A stretch of DNA of 64,000 nucleotides from Chamaecrista fasciculata (Eukaryota > Streptophyta > Magnoliopsida > Fabales > Fabaceae), in contig QANZ01044841.1 in assembly GCA_003254925.1 (NCBI GenBank), forward strand, positions 403,518-467,517, read 5' to 3'. Within the stretch, counting starts at the first letter, position 1. Every line of letters starts with the position of its first letter. The position numbers and the translations under genes were made by a program. Below, in pieces: positions 47,574 to 60,491 of the stretch. A model generated the notes under the pieces. The model searched no databases, was not told where the DNA came from, and was given only the letters and a program-made list of their open reading frames with translations.

Positions 47574-50500
47574 TTTTTCCCTTTTTTTTGTGTTCTCTAC
47601 ATATATCTACAGGTGACTTCGTTTGATCTTTACATTGACTTTGTGTTTTCTGTTATATATGATAATGTCATCTCATTCTTGTGATTTGTTACTTACAAAT
47701 TTCATGGGGATGTTGAAGAGAGTGAGTTGAATAGGGCAGATCTTGTTGGGGGTTTGGTGATGGGAGATGTAGTTCAGTTCTGATGTCTCTGTATTTTGTT
47801 GAAGTAACGTTTTCTTCTCGATTTTGTACTCTAGTAATTCTTGCTCCTCAACCAAACACTTTAGTAATGTAAATTTTAATAGATGTTGATGTTGATAATG
47901 TTGTTTATGGCGATTAAAGTTTCCATTTGTGGGGACTATTTCGTACCTGAATATTTATCAGGGACGTGGTTTTCTTCATTTGGATGAGTGAAGTGACATA
48001 TTCTCTGGTATATTATTTTTTTTTTGCATTTAGTTTCTAAAAGACATCAAACAAGCCACGTTTGGCCTTTCTTTTTTTACCCTGCTATATCTTCTGCTTT
48101 TCTTTTAAACCTGTAAATTAAATTTTTCTTGGAGACGATTTGTTTGTAGCGGTAGTTTTAAAAATGTAAATCGTTATTTTTTTTTTTTTTGAGCCAATGT
48201 AAATCGTTAGTTGCAAATTATAATTATAATTATATATATAACTATGAAAAATATCTTTCAAAACAATTGTCAGACCTAAATTTACAAGTCAACATTTCTA
48301 AGGACCTGAATGATAAAAATCACAAGAAGTTTAAACTTGTTGAATTATATCTAATTCAATTTTGTCAAAAAAAAAAAAACAAAGTATCTAATTCAATTTA
48401 TTTTTGTCAGGCCCAAAAAATAAATGTTTCTTTTGTATCGGTGAATAAAGATTACAAAATCGCTTAAATTTCAAACTGTTCGAGAGCCACAGCTTAAATT
48501 CTTAATTATCTACGAAACCTTGAATTCGATCTATTTATTCAAAAGTAAACTAAGTAATTTTCTTCAAATTTTAAGATATTTGTATGTAATTTCTTTATAT
48601 TATTTAAACTATAACAGCATAATTAACATACAATCTTTGAATATATATTAAATATAATAACTAATATTTAAATCACTGATAGTATATTATAAATAATAAT
48701 GTATTATTTATAATCTCTTCATACTTGTGCTGATCTCTTCATAGTTCATACTCTTTTTTCTTTGGCTCAACAATTTTTTTCATGCTCAACCAAATAAACG
48801 TTTACCTTTTTATTTTTGGCGCCCAATTGGACTAGATAGGTAATTTTCCTCGTTAGATAAGGTATAGATAATATATATTTGGAAAATTAACAAGTACATG
48901 AGTCAACATATTGACATCTTGTGATGAATAATATGAAGTTGAGAGTTGAAAAAATCATAATATCGACGAAAATGAGAGGTCATGAACTCTTTTAGTATAA
49001 AGATGAATTGAATAAAAGAAGTTAGAAAAAATGAGATAAGGTGCTTGATAATTGAGATAAACTATTGAGGGGGGCAGAAAAATGCTTCGACTAATCTTAT
49101 TTAGTCAATGTTGGTAAACTTCCAAAGGATTGTTTTTAGAAATTTAATATAGAAGTTGAAAGTTGAAACAATCAGCTATTTCAATGTTTTTTCATTTACT
49201 ATAATTATATGAAATGGTTTGCCCCCTTGGTGTTTGGAAGGCCAAGGGCACACAGCTAGTTGAAAAGTACTAAAACAATCTTCGAAAGCACCTCATAAAA
49301 AGCATTGACAATTGTATTAAAGAAGAAACTTTGTTAGTGGTCTGCGAAACATTTGAAATTCTTGTTTGAATTCTTAAAAGACATTGAGATAGAATTCTTA
49401 GTTTCTTACAAAAATTTACTGGATGGATAAAGCTAGCCTTAAATATAAAAAACAGTGCCGGGAGGAATGGAAAAGTAATTCAATTGATATATCTTGACAT
49501 TTCGATAATCATTAAAAGAACATATAATTTAAGATCATATTTATGGGAATCCGAGTTTCTATCAGAGAATATCTTATATTTTTTTCATGATAAAATATGA
49601 AGAAATTCCGGTATTTAGAAGCTCAAGGTTCCAAGAACATTCTCTACACTTAACAGTTAACTCAATTGGACTAGCTACTATTTTTGGTATTAATAGTCAT
49701 AATTTTGCCTTCACCAAATGAGCATGAATCATCAATTATTCAGTATCATAAGTGGATATTGATCTGCATTGTATCTAATTTATTTAAGGATCACATTCAT
49801 GTCTACAACTATACAATTTAATATTGATGCAGCAACGTCACGGTGCATTGCATTACAGTCTGGTTAGTTTGGATCCAACAAATAGCAATGGCTTGTACCA
49901 AAATAAACAATATAGGCAAAGTCAAATCTTTCAATCCCCATATACTTGTCCCTTTTGTTTGGATTTGAATAGCAGATTGTGATTGTGATTGTGATGTTGA
50001 TGTTGATGTTGATGAATACTTATATTATAGTCTCAACTCTCAACTAACTTCTCATATCAAAGGGTTGTTAGAGGATGATTTACTAACTAAATTTCATGTA
50101 AGAACTTTTTTCCCTTTAATTTTGAATTCAATATTTTAGAAACTCTTGTTTATTTTGAAAGTGATTTTTTTTTCTTTATTTTTTTTACAGCATATTTAAT
50201 GAATGAGATTAACTTGTTGAGGTGTACATCACATGGAAAGCTCAATGATTGAGAATGGATGCATAAGGAGATATGAGAATTTTTTTTTACGATCTGGATA
50301 AATTAAAAAAAAAAGTAAAAAGTTGTGAGCCAGAGTATAAAAAATCTATATTATCTATATTCTATTGCAAAAGGATGGGATAATTAAGTGGGTCAGGTAT
50401 GGAGTAGTTCAGCAAATAAGATTTAACTGAAAAAAAATAAAAAAAAAAGGAATAAATGGGTGGGTCCTAAAAATAAGATGCCATGGGTTTACCTGTTAAT

Positions 50501-51428
50501 AGATTTTGAAAGCTCAACTGCAACATAGTTTATAAGGTGGTAGGTCATTCACCTCTCCTACCTTATCATCGTCATCATTCACTATATATAGAAGTGTTTA
50601 TCATTGAGAATTGCTTTTTAGACAATTAATTTTAATTTTTCTTGGTTATATACAAGTTAAGGAGACCTTAAAATTATCAGTAAAAAGAAGGTGAAATAAA
50701 TAATAAACCTTTAATATATTCGCTTATATTTTATAGATTAAAGCTGGTGGTGAAAACACAAAAGTTGAGCTAAGAGAGTTTACTTTTGAGTTTCCTTAGA
50801 GGAGGCCATGTGAGGCCTTGAAGCTTGAAACTTGCAACAATGATGCATATGGGAAGGCTCATGTGAATCCACTCCGAAGAAGTTAGAGAGTGTAAGAAAT
50901 GAGAATAAAATATTCTAGAGGGATGAATGACTTACCTTGTTAGGGTTTTGCAGTATATATTTATAGAGACAAAGTGAAATGTGATAAGTGGTACTATAGC
51001 ATATGATTGATGGTGACTTGTCATTGTAGTGTTAGGTAAGTACACCAAGATTTACGAAATTATATCTAGGAGAATTATTATGGCGTCTCACACCTAAAAT
51101 GTTTAAAATTATGTATATCAATAAATTACAGAAATATTGAGTTTGACGAAATAGAAACAAGTGTCTAAAACTCTAAAATCTAATTGAGTTGTGACTTGTG
51201 AGGGACACCTTATGCATCTTCATTGGAAAACCACTACTATTTAATTATTATTCTTCTTTTTTAAAAAAGAAAAAGAATTACTGTCTAATTTTCTCTTTTT
51301 CTTTTTTTGGTTTGGGTCATTAATTACTGTCTAATTCTAAACAAATGTCTATAATATAAGCAATTTCTCTTTTTGGGCCAATCACACAAAATTGAGCCTT
51401 AAACGCTTTTTTTTTTTTTTTGGGATAA
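47574..51428. other. Long gene-poor, AT-rich region
   Basis: The first 300 bases are the 3'UTR of the ANTH gene. Beyond that no gene can be supported. A trinucleotide/hexanucleotide repeat (GATTGT, GATGTT) lies at 49978-50010. A possible Helitron end is at 49220-49259. Confidence 0.5.
49220..49259 (+). mobile_element. Possible Helitron 3' end
   Basis: A hairpin (GCCCCCTTGG paired with CCAAGGGC, two bulged bases) is followed after 6 bases by CTAG at 49256-49259 and then T. The geometry is less regular than at 28892, and no 5' end was found. Confidence 0.25.
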
Positions 51429-51447
51429 NNNNNNNNNNNNNNNNNNN
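51429..51447. other. Assembly gap (19 N)
   Basis: The N run is flanked on both sides by a poly-T tract followed by TTGGGATAA, so the same sequence may have been placed twice around a false gap. Confidence 0.9.
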
Positions 51448-52006
51448 TTTTTTTTTTTTTTGGGATAAAGTTGTTTAGTCGATGGAAAACCAAACTATTT
51501 AAATACGAGTAAGAAATATGGGTTTTTTTGGTGCCCATACCAGATGAAGTAAGGTGCGAGCTTTTAGATGGTATTCAAGTCAGATTTTACTGTGTACATT
51601 GGAAAGCCCAAAAAAAACATTCCAGCTGTTTGAAACTCAGTTTTAGAACTACAATAATGCTATAACTTAAAATATGAATGGACCAAAAAAAAAAAAAAAA
51701 AACTAAAAATTTGGGAGCGGATCCGCTGAATTATCAATCCAGTAAAGTAGGCTAAAGTATTGCGTTTTGTAGCTAAAATTTGTGCGTCTTGTGATTTGAA
51801 ATTTTTTTTGTTTTGTACGGACTATGAAATTTGAAGGCCAAAACTCATACTTTAGCGTCTGCAGATCCTCTCCCACATGTACTTGATTTGTAGTTCTCAA
51901 TTTTACATGTAGTTTTCAAAGATATTTAAATTTAATTGATGAAACATCAGACTTTTTTTTTTCAATTTCTGACAGTTTCCTCTAAATAATTTTCTTTTTA
52001 AGTTGG

Positions 52007-52558
52007 TAGCAAAACACTCTTTCGTGCCCCTAACGTTTGCGGTGATTTTCAGTTATGCCCTTAACGTTTCATTTGTGTCAGTTGTGCCCCTAATGTGAAA
52101 CGTTAGTTTTAACTATGCCCCCACCCTTGTTAATGTACCGTTTTTCGGAACTTTTGAGCTTCGATCTGTGTTCATTTCAATTTGTTCTGATAAATGAATT
52201 TATGGGTACTCATTTTCAACTCCTAAGGATCATTTTGCACATGGAAATTTTGAGAAAAATGTTTCTTTTTACTTCATTTCGTTTTGGTCCTTTTTTAGGT
52301 TCATCGGGTCCAATTTTCTTCAGATTTGAGGTTATTTTGAGCTTAATCTTTGAAATTGATCCAAGGAATCAAGTTTTTGATGTCCGAAAATTAAAACCCA
52401 TATGAAATCTGATCAAAACCGAGCTCAAATCGTGCGAAAATGGTGTTTTTTTTTATGATTGAAATTGAGGGCTTAATTGAAAATAACGTTTCACATTGGG
52501 AGCACACATAAATGAAACATTAAAGGCATAACTAAAAATCAAAGGATATTTTGCCTCA
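52007..52558. repeat. Foldback element with TATGCCC-type arms
   Basis: The left arm (AGTTATGCCCTTAACGTTTC, then CCCCTAATGTGAAACGTTA) returns inverted on the right (TAACGTTTCACATTGGG, then GAAACATTAAAGGCATAACT). The pentamer AAGTT flanks both ends, which is too short to call a firm duplication. The loop contains a chance frame. No protein is recognisable. Confidence 0.6.
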
Positions 52559-53712
52559 AGTTATTTGTTTTATATATAAGGAAGTTGCCATCCGAGACGA
52601 TGCTTTCTTCGTGAAAATCGTCAACCTCGATAATTTGTAGGTATAATATTATGCATTTTATATAAGAAATAAGTGAAAATACATATATTTTATGTAATCT
52701 TTCTAATACATATAAGATCTGACTTTTGAGTGAGATATGAAAAATTGAAAATTCAGGATTTCTAACTTTTTCTTTATCTATAAATGATGATGATGATTAT
52801 AAGTGGCACCATATTCCCCTGTGGGGCCTTGATTATAGTGAATTTGGTAGTTTAGTGGTTGATATATTTTTTTGAGGAAAGAAAAGCTCTCTTAGCTTTT
52901 CTTTTTTGCAAGTTACACTAATAATAAATAAATATGGACAATGCCATATCTTATAAAATAGAAAGAATAGAAAAAAAAAAGCTTTTTTTCCTAATTATAA
53001 TAATATAGACTTTAGAGAGATGTTGATAAATTTTCTAAGTGGAAACTAGGTAAGAAGAAAAAGTGACACCCCTTCCCATTTTGCATTTTGCACTGTGTAG
53101 TATATACTGACAAGTGTCAAGCACGTGCCATCTTTCCCAACTCAATTCTCAATTAGTCAAATGCCAACATTTCAAAACTCACTCTCACTCTTTACTAGTG
53201 ATCCTAATTAAATAGGATTTAAGCTTTAAAAAAAACACAATTATGTTTTTTTTTTTGTCAGAAAAAAAAACACACACAATTATCTTAGGATGTTAGGATG
53301 CTGGAATTATCAAATATTTGGAATACGCAAAGAAGTATAAAAACAAAAAAGATGGTGGATTCTAATTACATTTAGTCAAATACTAAATTACTAATATTGA
53401 AAGCACATAATACATCCTCCTATTGCAGATCATTGATTCATAAAGCTAAGCAGAGGTATTCACATTTCACAAGTTACAGGACTCATCACATACAATCTCT
53501 CTATCTCTTCCGTGCCACCATTAGGCAATATCTAATTATCTATCATCTATATCTAACACCACTAATTTACCTTCATTGCGGAAATTAACTTGAACCAAAA
53601 GAAAAAAAAAAAAGCGAATTGAAACTTACTTTGTGTACAACTTGACCTATCAAATCCACAAGATTCACAACACACATCGTCTTCTTCTGCTTCATCTACA
53701 TACACCATCGTA
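52559..53712. other. Intergenic DNA, 3' flank of the Core-2 gene
   Basis: AT-rich. The final 100 to 200 bases are probably 3'UTR of the minus-strand gene. No gene is seen. Confidence 0.5.
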
Positions 53713-54840
53713 CTAATCCCTAAAGATGACGTCATCGGCTATGCTCATCAACGGTTCCAAAGCGTCCGGTGCGAACTTCCTGGCGAAGAGGAAGGGATCC
53801 CGCCGTCCATTATTCCGCCACTCAGAGCCGTTGATCTCCTCATCGCCGTATCTAGGCCGTCGATTTCTCATGTTATGGATTAGATTGGGACCCACCTCCG
53901 TCGCATTGTACGTTCGAGGATGACCATCTTCACGACCAGTCCAATCCACGTGTGTAAGCGTAGCTGGCACGCACCCTTTGGAATCCCACATGCTCAGAAG
54001 GGTAGGAAAGTAATTTTCCTCTGGGTAGCACGATTCTCGACACACGCATGGAAGCTTGAATTTCGACCATAGTTTCCGATCACTCACCACCAGTCTCGCG
54101 TGCTTACGTGTCAGCGACCAGAATTGCGATCCTATCCGGAAATCTTCTATTTTCACCTCCGGGAGCATTACCTCCGGCCCACGCGCCGCCCATCTGTCGT
54201 ACGCGCCGATCTCGTTTTCGAGAATCTCGATGAAGCTTTTCCTCGATGGGACGAGGGTGTTGTAAGTGAAATTGAAGGAATGCAAGGGTATGCAATTTGC
54301 GGAGACGAGGGTGAAGATGTAATTAGAAGGATCGTCGAGGAGCGCGTGAGCGAGTAAACGACGCGCCGCCGAGACGAGCGTCGGGGAGAATCTCTCGGTG
54401 AATTTGGAAGGAATAACTCTGTCGGAGAAGACGCCGGAAAATGGAGGGTCGTAGGTGAAACGAGGATCGGCGTGGATATAAATATTGAAGGAATCGCGAG
54501 GGGCTTTTTGAAAATAGGTTTCCCAAATTGGGGCAAATGGAAGAGGCGTGGTGGTGAGAAACAAGAAGGCTATTTTTGTCGGAGGTTTAGGTTTTGCTTT
54601 AACATGCGCAGCGACTCGGAACAAAACTTGATCGTCTTCTGTGGGAGAAACGACGACATAATCGCGAAGGTTCTTTCGAGGACGACGATGAGAATTGAAG
54701 AAAGCAATGGATTGTGTGAGAATGGCGGATGTGGATGAAGAAGAAGAAGGTGTATTTTCAGAATTTGAGGCGAAAAGAAGGGCCAAGGGAAAACAGAGAA
54801 GTAAAAGGCAAAAGAGAGAGATAGGGTTAGGAGAAAGCAT
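53713..54840 (-). CDS. Core-2/I-branching beta-1,6-GlcNAc-transferase family protein (GT14)
   Basis: A single exon of 375 residues. Residues about 5-25 are a hydrophobic signal anchor (PISLFCLLLLCFPLALLFAS), giving a type II Golgi protein. The lumenal domain has GT14/DUF266 blocks: KIAFLFLTTTPLPFAPIWE, FNIYIHADPRF, VIPSKFTERFSPTLVSAARR, NYIFTLVSANCIPLHSF, CYPEENYFPTLLSMWD and THVDWTGREDGHPRTYNA. The plant members of this family have unproven acceptors; cell-wall or arabinogalactan-protein glycosylation is often proposed. The position next to the ANTH gene matches Arabidopsis At4g32290. The start is the first ATG after an upstream leader; length is normal. Confidence 0.92.
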   Translation of the reverse strand: MLSPNPISLFCLLLLCFPLALLFASNSENTPSSSSSTSAILTQSIAFFNSHRRPRKNLRDYVVVSPTEDDQVLFRVAAHVKAKPKPPTKIAFLFLTTTPLPFAPIWETYFQKAPRDSFNIYIHADPRFTYDPPFSGVFSDRVIPSKFTERFSPTLVSAARRLLAHALLDDPSNYIFTLVSANCIPLHSFNFTYNTLVPSRKSFIEILENEIGAYDRWAARGPEVMLPEVKIEDFRIGSQFWSLTRKHARLVVSDRKLWSKFKLPCVCRESCYPEENYFPTLLSMWDSKGCVPATLTHVDWTGREDGHPRTYNATEVGPNLIHNMRNRRPRYGDEEINGSEWRNNGRRDPFLFARKFAPDALEPLMSIADDVIFRD

Positions 54841-56300
54841 GGCTAATTGCAGAGAGATGAGGAGAAAGTGAGAGAGTGACGAATTTCATGGAGGGAACCC
54901 AAAGCAAGCGGTGGGAAATTAATCGCAATAATATATTGACGGCGGAGATAAGTTTCGCTTTTTCTTGCGACACCTCATAATCATCACTCTTCTATATATA
55001 AACATGTATTTGCACTTCATTAATCTTGATTAATATACGCACCATAACCAATACTCTTTATCCCTTTGTTATTTGTTTAAATCTAATCCACCTTAAAACC
55101 AAATCTGTAATCTTAAATTGAGTTAACCGAAATCCCTTATCCTCATCTTACTACATCATGATTCATAACCAATTCCGTACCAAAATCTGGGCCGTTTGAT
55201 CTAAATGCTCCGTGATTTAATGGACGCTATGTACAGTGTACATGGATATCTTATATACCGGACACGTGGCTTTCATGCTAGTCTCATGTGGGCCCACATG
55301 TGCATGCTCCTGCCACGTCACGCACGCTCTTGTTCTTTTGTTTTTTTGGACCGAAACGCATGCTCTTGTTCAGGTCAGGGGTATTGTTAATTCAATTAAG
55401 ATTTACCAAAAAAAAAAAATAATAATTAAGCACATTAAATCAAGATCATTTTTATCTAACCTGGACCAATGTTTACTTAATAACTTGCTAATTAAGATTG
55501 AATTTTACAGCGTTTTGTGAATTAATTACTTGAAAAATTAACAATGATACAATAAACACATTTTTTAAAAAAAGTTAGCTTTGTTAATTTAGAAGTAGGT
55601 AAATTTGCAATATCTTTATGACTAATTGTCAAAATCTTTTTCGTAATCACAGATTATGCGACGATTATTATGGTGACTACATAAAGGGAAATCATTAGAG
55701 TATTTGACTAAAAAACCGAGGGATAGGCGTCAGGATTATATTATCGTATTACGTAGAATTCGTCGGGGAAAAGAAAGCCAATAATCATAATCATACCAAA
55801 AACAGAAAGGAATTATATCTAGTTTGATTAAAATATATCGATATGTTGGCTGAAAAATACTCAGGGCAATTTTATTCTTTTGGTAATAACAAGGGGCACA
55901 AGCCCGAAAACACAAACAAAACTACAAAGAGTTAACAATTATTCTAGAAGGGCTTACAACCTTAGCATGCAACAAACTATCAAGCATGGATAATGACACA
56001 AAGAGAAGATACGACACATACAGACATACTACTGATACGTGAGATTCTTATAAGTATACGACACCACATATATTTATATATAAAAATAATTAAAAGTCTA
56101 TAAATTTTAATAAAAACTTTAAAAATTATAATATCTATTAATAATATATGTCATATGTGATATTATTTTTGATTATTTATCATGATAAAGTCACAAAAAA
56201 TTAATTTTATATTTTTAAACTTATGAATATGTGTTGTGTGGGTGTCGGACACGGACACGTGTCTGGCACGACGACACGCTATCAATGAAGCGTTCATGCT
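54841..56300. other. Intergenic DNA upstream of the Core-2 gene
   Basis: A short leader and promoter lie at the left. The rest is AT-rich with no recognisable gene. Confidence 0.5.
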
Positions 56301-57055
56301 TAGAGATGCCAATTTTCCTCATAAATAGGGATCCCCGTGGGGCAAGATACGAGAAAAAATTCTCCGCGGAGTTGGGGATAAGGTTAAATTTTACAATATA
56401 ATTTGGGGATGGGGACAATGAGTATATCCCCTGCCCGCTGAGTCCCGTGCCCGAATTAAATATACATATAAATGTATTATTATTATAATTACAAACAACT
56501 TTCAACCATTAGAATAGTGTAATTTCTTTTATCAAAGATAATGGTTTTAGGATGTTAGTCTTTGACTCTTTGTGGATGATAATTATTTTAATCGTGTGGG
56601 AGATGATAGGTAATCTCAAATTTTATGTTCTCTACATTGTATTTTTTCTAATTGGAGTTTGTTTGAATTAAATTTTATAATTGAAATTAAATTATTATTG
56701 GATTAGGTTTTTTATCAATTTGAAATGAAAATATTATCTCTATTGATGCTTTGATCAGAGGTGTACCAAGAGCCTGGGTCCATATTATCTTTATTTATTA
56801 CTGATTAGATAATAATTGTTTGTTTGTAGAGAGTCCCCTCCAGATTGCCTTCAATCGTTTATTGTTGGATTTTGTATTTTAATTAAATGCATTATTAGTT
56901 TCCATTAAAAAAATTATACTGTGGGAATCCTCGTGGGACTATAGAGAGTCGAAATGGGAACAAGAAAAAATCCATCCCGGATCAGGGACAGGGACAAGAA
57001 AAACAAGGATTTGTGAGAATGAGAACAGGAAGAACCTCCGCGTCACCACCCTGTA
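56301..57055. mobile_element. hAT-like non-autonomous element, degraded
   Basis: The left end TAGAGATGCCAATTTTCC and the inverse of the right end (TACAGGGTGGTGACGCGG) resemble hAT-type termini, followed inward by GGGGATGGGGACA and CGGGATGGATTTTTTC motifs common in such plant repeats. Target duplications were not identified. It has no coding capacity. Confidence 0.35.
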
Positions 57056-57911
57056 CAGGTGTCATCTATCCATAGTTCATAGGAAGTTGCATCCTCATAA
57101 AGAGATGCTATATTGTGACTTCATCTACATCAACGTACGTGCTGTTGCAAAGAGCATTAGTACTTTTGCTCTTCGAAAAATTTAGACATAGCAAACGACT
57201 CAGTACTGTGACTCTGTGAGTGAAAAATAACAAGTGAATGTAATCATTTGAAATATTGAGTTTTTAGTGCGGATGTGATTAAATTGAAGATTTTTGTTGA
57301 TCCTGATGGTTACAACTTACAATCCAATGTCGTAATCAAAACGAAACCATATATAATTATACCTGCTGATGGATGCATGCGATTTTTCAATTTATGCATG
57401 TGCAAGCAAAATCAAATGACCAAATATATATACAACGAAGGAGCAAGAAACAGAGAAAGTGATGGTTAAGAAGCACTGAAGCAATCTATTGTATGAAGAT
57501 GTGGCAAAAATAAACATAATTAACGGATGGAAGCAAAAGATCAAATGGGAAAGGAAAGAGTATGTGAACTGAAACAAAAACCTGTCAACAAGTCATTCAA
57601 TGGTTGACACGAATCCTGTGCGTGGAGGGTGGATGATTCATCATAAAAAACAGAGTTTTCTTTTGTTAGTTTTTAATGATGTTGCTCATATAGCAGTGAC
57701 GTATCAGTTACAGTTACCAGTGAGAGTGTAGTAATTAATAGGAGGATGGTGAATATACATAGCACATAACACCTATGTTTATTAAGAAGAATATTTACAT
57801 AGCACATAACCACCTATGTAAAAGTATGCAAGTAAAAGTAATTTGAGTCCTTTATAATACTTTAGAGGTCTAGTATTGAGAGAGGTAGAACTAAATTAGG
57901 AAGAGAAAATA
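57056..57911. other. Intergenic DNA
   Basis: No gene or repeat could be recognised. Confidence 0.45.
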
Positions 57912-58082
57912 TCAGTGAGATCCATTTTCTCTTTCTACTCGTCCTTGTCTCTCCTTAGAGATCCAAATTGCAAGTAAAAGAGTAAGGAAGAGCATGAGTA
58001 GAGTAGAGAGGTTGAGGTTGTTCTGATTTGTGAGGTCACCGACAGCGACACCATAACCAAATGTTTGGTGGACTTGGATCCC
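57912..58082 (-). other. Exon-like open segment, unknown protein end
   Basis: On the minus strand a good acceptor (CATTGCAG) opens a 57-codon frame that ends in TGA. It reads GIQVHQTFGYGVAVGD, then LSTLLMLFLTLLLAIWIS, then a short charged tail. A hydrophobic stretch near a C-terminus could be a membrane anchor or GPI signal. I found no partner exon upstream and do not recognise the family. It could be a last exon of an unplaced gene, a relic, or chance. Confidence 0.25.
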
Positions 58083-58284
58083 CTGCAATGCACTGTAATT
58101 TAGACAGAGTAAAAAATAAAAGAAAGTTAAAAGAAAGAAAATATTAGTAGTACTAGGACCGAACCCGACCGTAAATATCGGGTTCGGTCGGGTCGGGTTT
58201 ATCCATTCGGTTTACTTTGGTCCTCTCCTCCTTCTAAAAAACACTTACACATAAAAAAAAGTTAAATAAAAACAAATTTTATAC

Positions 58285-58915
58285 TTTTTTTTATACTTGA
58301 ATTTGTACTAAATTAATACTTTTTTGTCCCTGAATTTGAATAGATTTTATATTTAGTCCTAGAATTTGTATTAAATTTATAATATTTAGTCCCTCAACTT
58401 GTATTTTTTGGTTTATGAATTTGACACAAGGACAAAATTGTTGAGAAGGCATAGGGAGTTTTAAAGAAAGAAAACCTATTATTTAGTCATTGAATTTACA
58501 CCAAGTCAACTAATTAGTCATTGAATAATCGAAAAACACAATTTGGTCTCTAAATATTTCAATTATCAACTATTTGAACTAATTTTAACACTTTTTGGTC
58601 CTTAAGTTTTTACTAAGTATTATTTGGCCTTTGAATTTGAACTAATTCTATACTTTTTTATCCTTGAATTTATACTAAATTAATACTTTTCGGTCCCTAA
58701 TTTTGTACTAAATTAATACTATTTGGTCTGTAAATTTGAATTGATTTTATACTTTTTGATCTCATAATTTGTATTAAATTTATATTATTTAGTCTCTGAA
58801 TTTGTACTTTTTTGTCTTTGAATTTGACCTAAGGACCAAACTGTTGATAATTACAATAATTCAGGGACTAAGTAGTATATTTTAATTATTTAGGAACTGA
58901 TTAGTTCACTCAATG
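58285..58915. repeat. Degenerate tandem repeat, TTTTTGGTCCCTGAATTTG type
   Basis: Units of about 50 to 70 bases with TACTTTTTGGTCCCT and TTTGTACTAAATTAATACT recur at least six times, mixed in spacing. Near 58860 inverted versions (GGGACTAAGTAG) appear, so it may be a collapsed foldback element like others in the window. Confidence 0.55.
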
Positions 58916-59142
58916 TAAATTAGGACTAAATAATTGATTTGTTTCTTTTAACAAAAAAGGATGATGTTGGTACAAATTAAAATAGTGAGAGAAATTAAAA
59001 TTTGTCTTAATTTGAACAAATGCACAAGAAATGCACTCTCTTAAGGATCCGTTCCCAAAAAATTTAGGGGGTTCTTGTTTCTCTTCAAGAAACTGAGCAC
59101 TCTCTTTCTCTCTCCTCCCAAGGAGTTCATTTTCATCGCAAG

Positions 59143-59219
59143 ATGCCACGGCCAGGTCCGAGGCCGTATGATTGTGTTAGAAGAGCTTGGCACAGTGATA
59201 CTCACCAACCCATATCTGT
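59143..59219 (+). pseudogene. First-exon remnant of a histone-acetyltransferase-like gene
   Basis: From the ATG at 59143 the frame reads MPRPGPRPYDCVRRAWHS and then about ten residues to a stop. This closely resembles the start of a conserved small plant protein annotated in Arabidopsis as histone acetyltransferase (At4g32295), which I recall continuing with HQPMRGS. Here the match breaks after THQPI and no later exon was found before 60492. The position, just beyond the Core-2 gene, is the expected syntenic place. It looks like a truncated gene, unless a diverged exon was missed. Confidence 0.5.
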
Positions 59220-59229
59220 ATTTTTATAG

Positions 59230-60491
59230 CGTTTACTTCTGCATCTTCTAGCTGCCTCTTTCTCAACAAAGAAGATTGATGAAAATGGTTTCTTGTATTG
59301 TATGACATGAAAAGCTCTCTTCTTTTTCTTGTGACACACTATCAGTGCAAAAACGGAAGGCAGATTTCGTTTGCTTGACTGTGTGAGAAATTGACGTTTC
59401 TTTATATACTAACTTCTGCCTCACTATGCGTCTTGAGATGGCTGTGAAATTCCCTAATGTATAGGTTCATATTCTAGTTAGTGTATTAGAACACTCAGAG
59501 TTTTGTAAATTTTGGGTGTAAGATAGATTGGGAGTGTTTCTGCAATGTAGTAAAATTTGTTGAGTCCAACTTATACGGAGCTAGTTCAATATCAATGTGT
59601 GTGCGTCTTGGTGTCCCTTGCTTAGAGTATATAATGGAACTATTAACTTTAATGAAGATAAGGTGGAGAAAGCTTTTTGGGATGTTTGGCTGCACAGCTA
59701 ATCTGGTTTATGTATTTGTTAGATGTTTGGGACGCCTTTCCTTAAAACTATACTGTTTAAGGAAATAATCTTGGTGGATTAGAGAATGCAATATGTGAGC
59801 CCGTTCAGATTCGTGTAATTAAGAAATTGATTGAATAGAACTAATTAAACCTTTGGTTTTGAAAATGGCAGGTAATCGTATGATTCGTATCTGCCAAAGC
59901 CATATCTAACCATAATCTCAATATTCTAAAGTCAATGTGCTCTCAACATATGTAGAATGTACTACCAGTATAAAGTGTTATTTGCAATTGAAAGAGAAAT
60001 GAAATGATTATTGAATGACATGGGCATGTAATGCTTGGTGCTTTGCATAAAGTAGTAAATGTGTTGAACTTGTCTTTATGAATAACATATATAAATGAAT
60101 AGGCAGAAGAGTGGATGAAGCAAAAACTTGTTCCTGTAAAATATGCTTCATCTTTTAAGCATTTCAAAATCATTACACAAGAAGGTAATTGTTACAATTG
60201 AGAAAGAAAAACAGGCAGAGCCGAGTCTCTTCTTAAATATGAGATTTCTAATTGTAACATCATCTCCCAATTATTACCAAGCACAATTGACATTGTCCAT
60301 GGGAAAAATTCCTAATTCCTATACATAGTGTGGGATCCAATGAGGAAGTGCTTTAACTCATTATAATTTAAAGCAAAAAAAGCCAAAACCAGCCTCACTA
60401 CTTTTCTCATAGTTCCCTCACTCCCATGCTTTAAGTGGTACAATACAAGAGCATCTCTCCATATTTGCTAGGATTCAAAACTGAAGCCTAG
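59230..60491. other. Intergenic DNA
   Basis: No exon of the truncated gene to the left was recognised. The last 100 bases are likely 3'UTR of the NT-C2 gene. Confidence 0.5.

Noticed and set aside
53726..54738. Several plus-strand frames of 65 to 88 codons
   Set aside because: All are antisense shadows of the Core-2 glycosyltransferase coding sequence.
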